NCBI RefSeq assembly: GCF_035825295.1
Contig: NZ_JAYMGI010000002.1
Span: 7,826,001 to 7,890,000 of the forward strand
Source of the DNA: Actinacidiphila sp. DG2A-62
GTDB lineage: Bacteria > Actinomycetota > Actinomycetes > Streptomycetales > Streptomycetaceae
Direction: 5' to 3'
Length of the DNA stretch: 64,000 bases
Position numbers and translations under genes: made by a program. The notes under the pieces are model-generated. The model was not told the origin of the DNA. It saw only the letters and a list, made by a program, of their open reading frames with translations, and did no database searches. Shown piece after piece: positions 63,356 through 64,000 of the stretch. Each line of letters starts with the position of its first letter. Within the stretch, counting starts at the first letter, position 1.

Positions 63356-64000
63356 CCCCGCGCGCGCTTGAAGCGGGCCAGGCCCTCGGCGAGGTCGACG
63401 ATCGGCGCGGGATAGCCCAGGCGTTTGCGTTCCGCGTCCGCCAGCCGCCACGGCTGGTGCGCCGACCGGCCGTCCAGGCCCGCCAGTTCGGGCACCCAGC
63501 GGCGCACGTACGCGCCGTCGGGGTCGTAACGGCGGGCCTGGAGCACGGGGTTGAGGACCCGGTGGGGGCGGGTGTCCGTGCCGGTGCCCGCCACCCACTG
63601 CCAGTTGAGCTGGTTGTTCGCCACGTCGCCGTCGACCAGCAGGTCCAGGAAGTGCCGGGCGCCCACCCGCCAGTCCACGTAGAGCGTCTTGGCCAGGAAG
63701 GAGGCGGCCAGCAGCCGTCCGCGGTTGTGCATCCAGCCCTCGTGGGCGAGCTGGCGCATCGCCGCGTCCACGATCGGGTAGCCGGTGCGGCCCGAGCGCC
63801 ACGCGTCGGCGTCCCGCTCCGCGTCGGCGCCCCGCCGCCAGCGGTCCCCGCGCGACCGGTAGTCCGCGTGCGAGGCGTCCGGGCGGGCGGCGAGCACCTG
63901 GTGGTGGAAGTCCCGCCAGGCCAGCTGCCGCACGAACGCCTCGGCGCCCGGACCGCCGCGCTCGCGGGCCCCGCGCACGCACTCCACCGCCGAGACGGTG
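63346..64000 (-). CDS. phr: DNA photolyase / cryptochrome family, C-terminal part
   Basis: The last ~217 residues of a photolyase; the N-terminus lies beyond the window edge. This is the FAD-binding helical domain: FVRQLAWRDFHHQVLAARP, GYPIVDAAMRQLAHEGWMHNRGRLLAASFLAKTL, DVANNQLNWQWVAGTGTD and RRWVPELAGL. The family repairs cyclobutane pyrimidine dimers with blue light; the motif set fits class I CPD photolyases. Whether the antenna-binding N-terminus is intact cannot be seen. Confidence 0.94.
   Translation of the reverse strand, partial: TVSAVECVRGARERGGPGAEAFVRQLAWRDFHHQVLAARPDASHADYRSRGDRWRRGADAERDADAWRSGRTGYPIVDAAMRQLAHEGWMHNRGRLLAASFLAKTLYVDWRVGARHFLDLLVDGDVANNQLNWQWVAGTGTDTRPHRVLNPVLQARRYDPDGAYVRRWVPELAGLDGRSAHQPWRLADAERKRLGYPAPIVDLAEGLARFKRARGRG

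Overview
The window is very GC-rich, densely coded DNA from an actinomycete, almost certainly a member of the Streptomycetaceae. This rests on codon bias, many GTG and TTG starts, leaderless promoters, and gene families typical of Streptomyces: paired citrate synthases one of which carries an HTH, HtpX-PspAB, a DUF6397-type protein, a roadblock protein, MscL with a zinc ribbon, and a PolDom/ATP-ligase pair. It looks like an ordinary chromosomal segment. I see no rRNA, tRNA, CRISPR array, insertion sequence, prophage or antibiotic cluster.

Layout. 0-5 kb: an unidentified partial gene, thioredoxin with a match to a SigR promoter, and two divergent citrate-synthase-family genes (one fused to an HTH) sharing an operator-rich spacer, then a quinone oxidoreductase. 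5-12 kb: htpX-pspAB, a deazaflavin-type nitroreductase, an HTH/helical-repeat regulator divergent from an uncharacterised protein, and an APC permease. 12-17 kb: a beta-oxidation operon (acyl-CoA racemase/CoA-transferase, thiolase, FadB) behind a leaderless promoter with two palindromes. 17-28 kb: M1 peptidase lipoprotein, fatty acid desaturase, Tex, a secreted CocE/X-Pro peptidase, a MOSC-NADAR overlapping pair, and a CoA-disulfide-reductase-like flavoprotein. 28-36 kb: a TrmB/LuxR-type regulator divergent from a very large secreted beta-propeller/sedolisin fusion, a Cys-rich small protein, a YnfA-like protein, an orphan roadblock protein and a DUF6397-type gene. 36-50 kb: helicase, membrane hydrolase, a heterodimeric ABC exporter divergent from an L,D-transpeptidase-like lipoprotein, secreted alpha-amylase, mscL, and a marR/ABC exporter pair. 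50-64 kb: a DasR-site-linked GH3-like/flavoprotein operon, YjbQ, an NHEJ-type ligase/polymerase pair, and a divergent GH92/GH2 pair with twin LacI-type operators, probably for mannose-rich glycan breakdown; then a partial photolyase.

Quality caveat. At least eight genes carry a single-base frameshift, mostly in G/C runs, beyond which the conserved protein simply resumes in another frame. This looks more like consensus error in the assembly than decay. I describe these genes across the break and mark each break.

Most interesting points: (1) the GH92/GH2 locus with two near-identical operators; (2) a degenerate GH3-like protein behind a DasR-like site; (3) the propeller-sedolisin fusion; (4) the mscL leader, with an 11-bp inverted repeat covering its ribosome-binding site and an ATA where the start codon should be; (5) the HTH-citrate synthase and its palindromic divergent promoter; (6) the MOSC-NADAR overlap; (7) an ABC heterodimer whose two ATP sites are strongly asymmetric.
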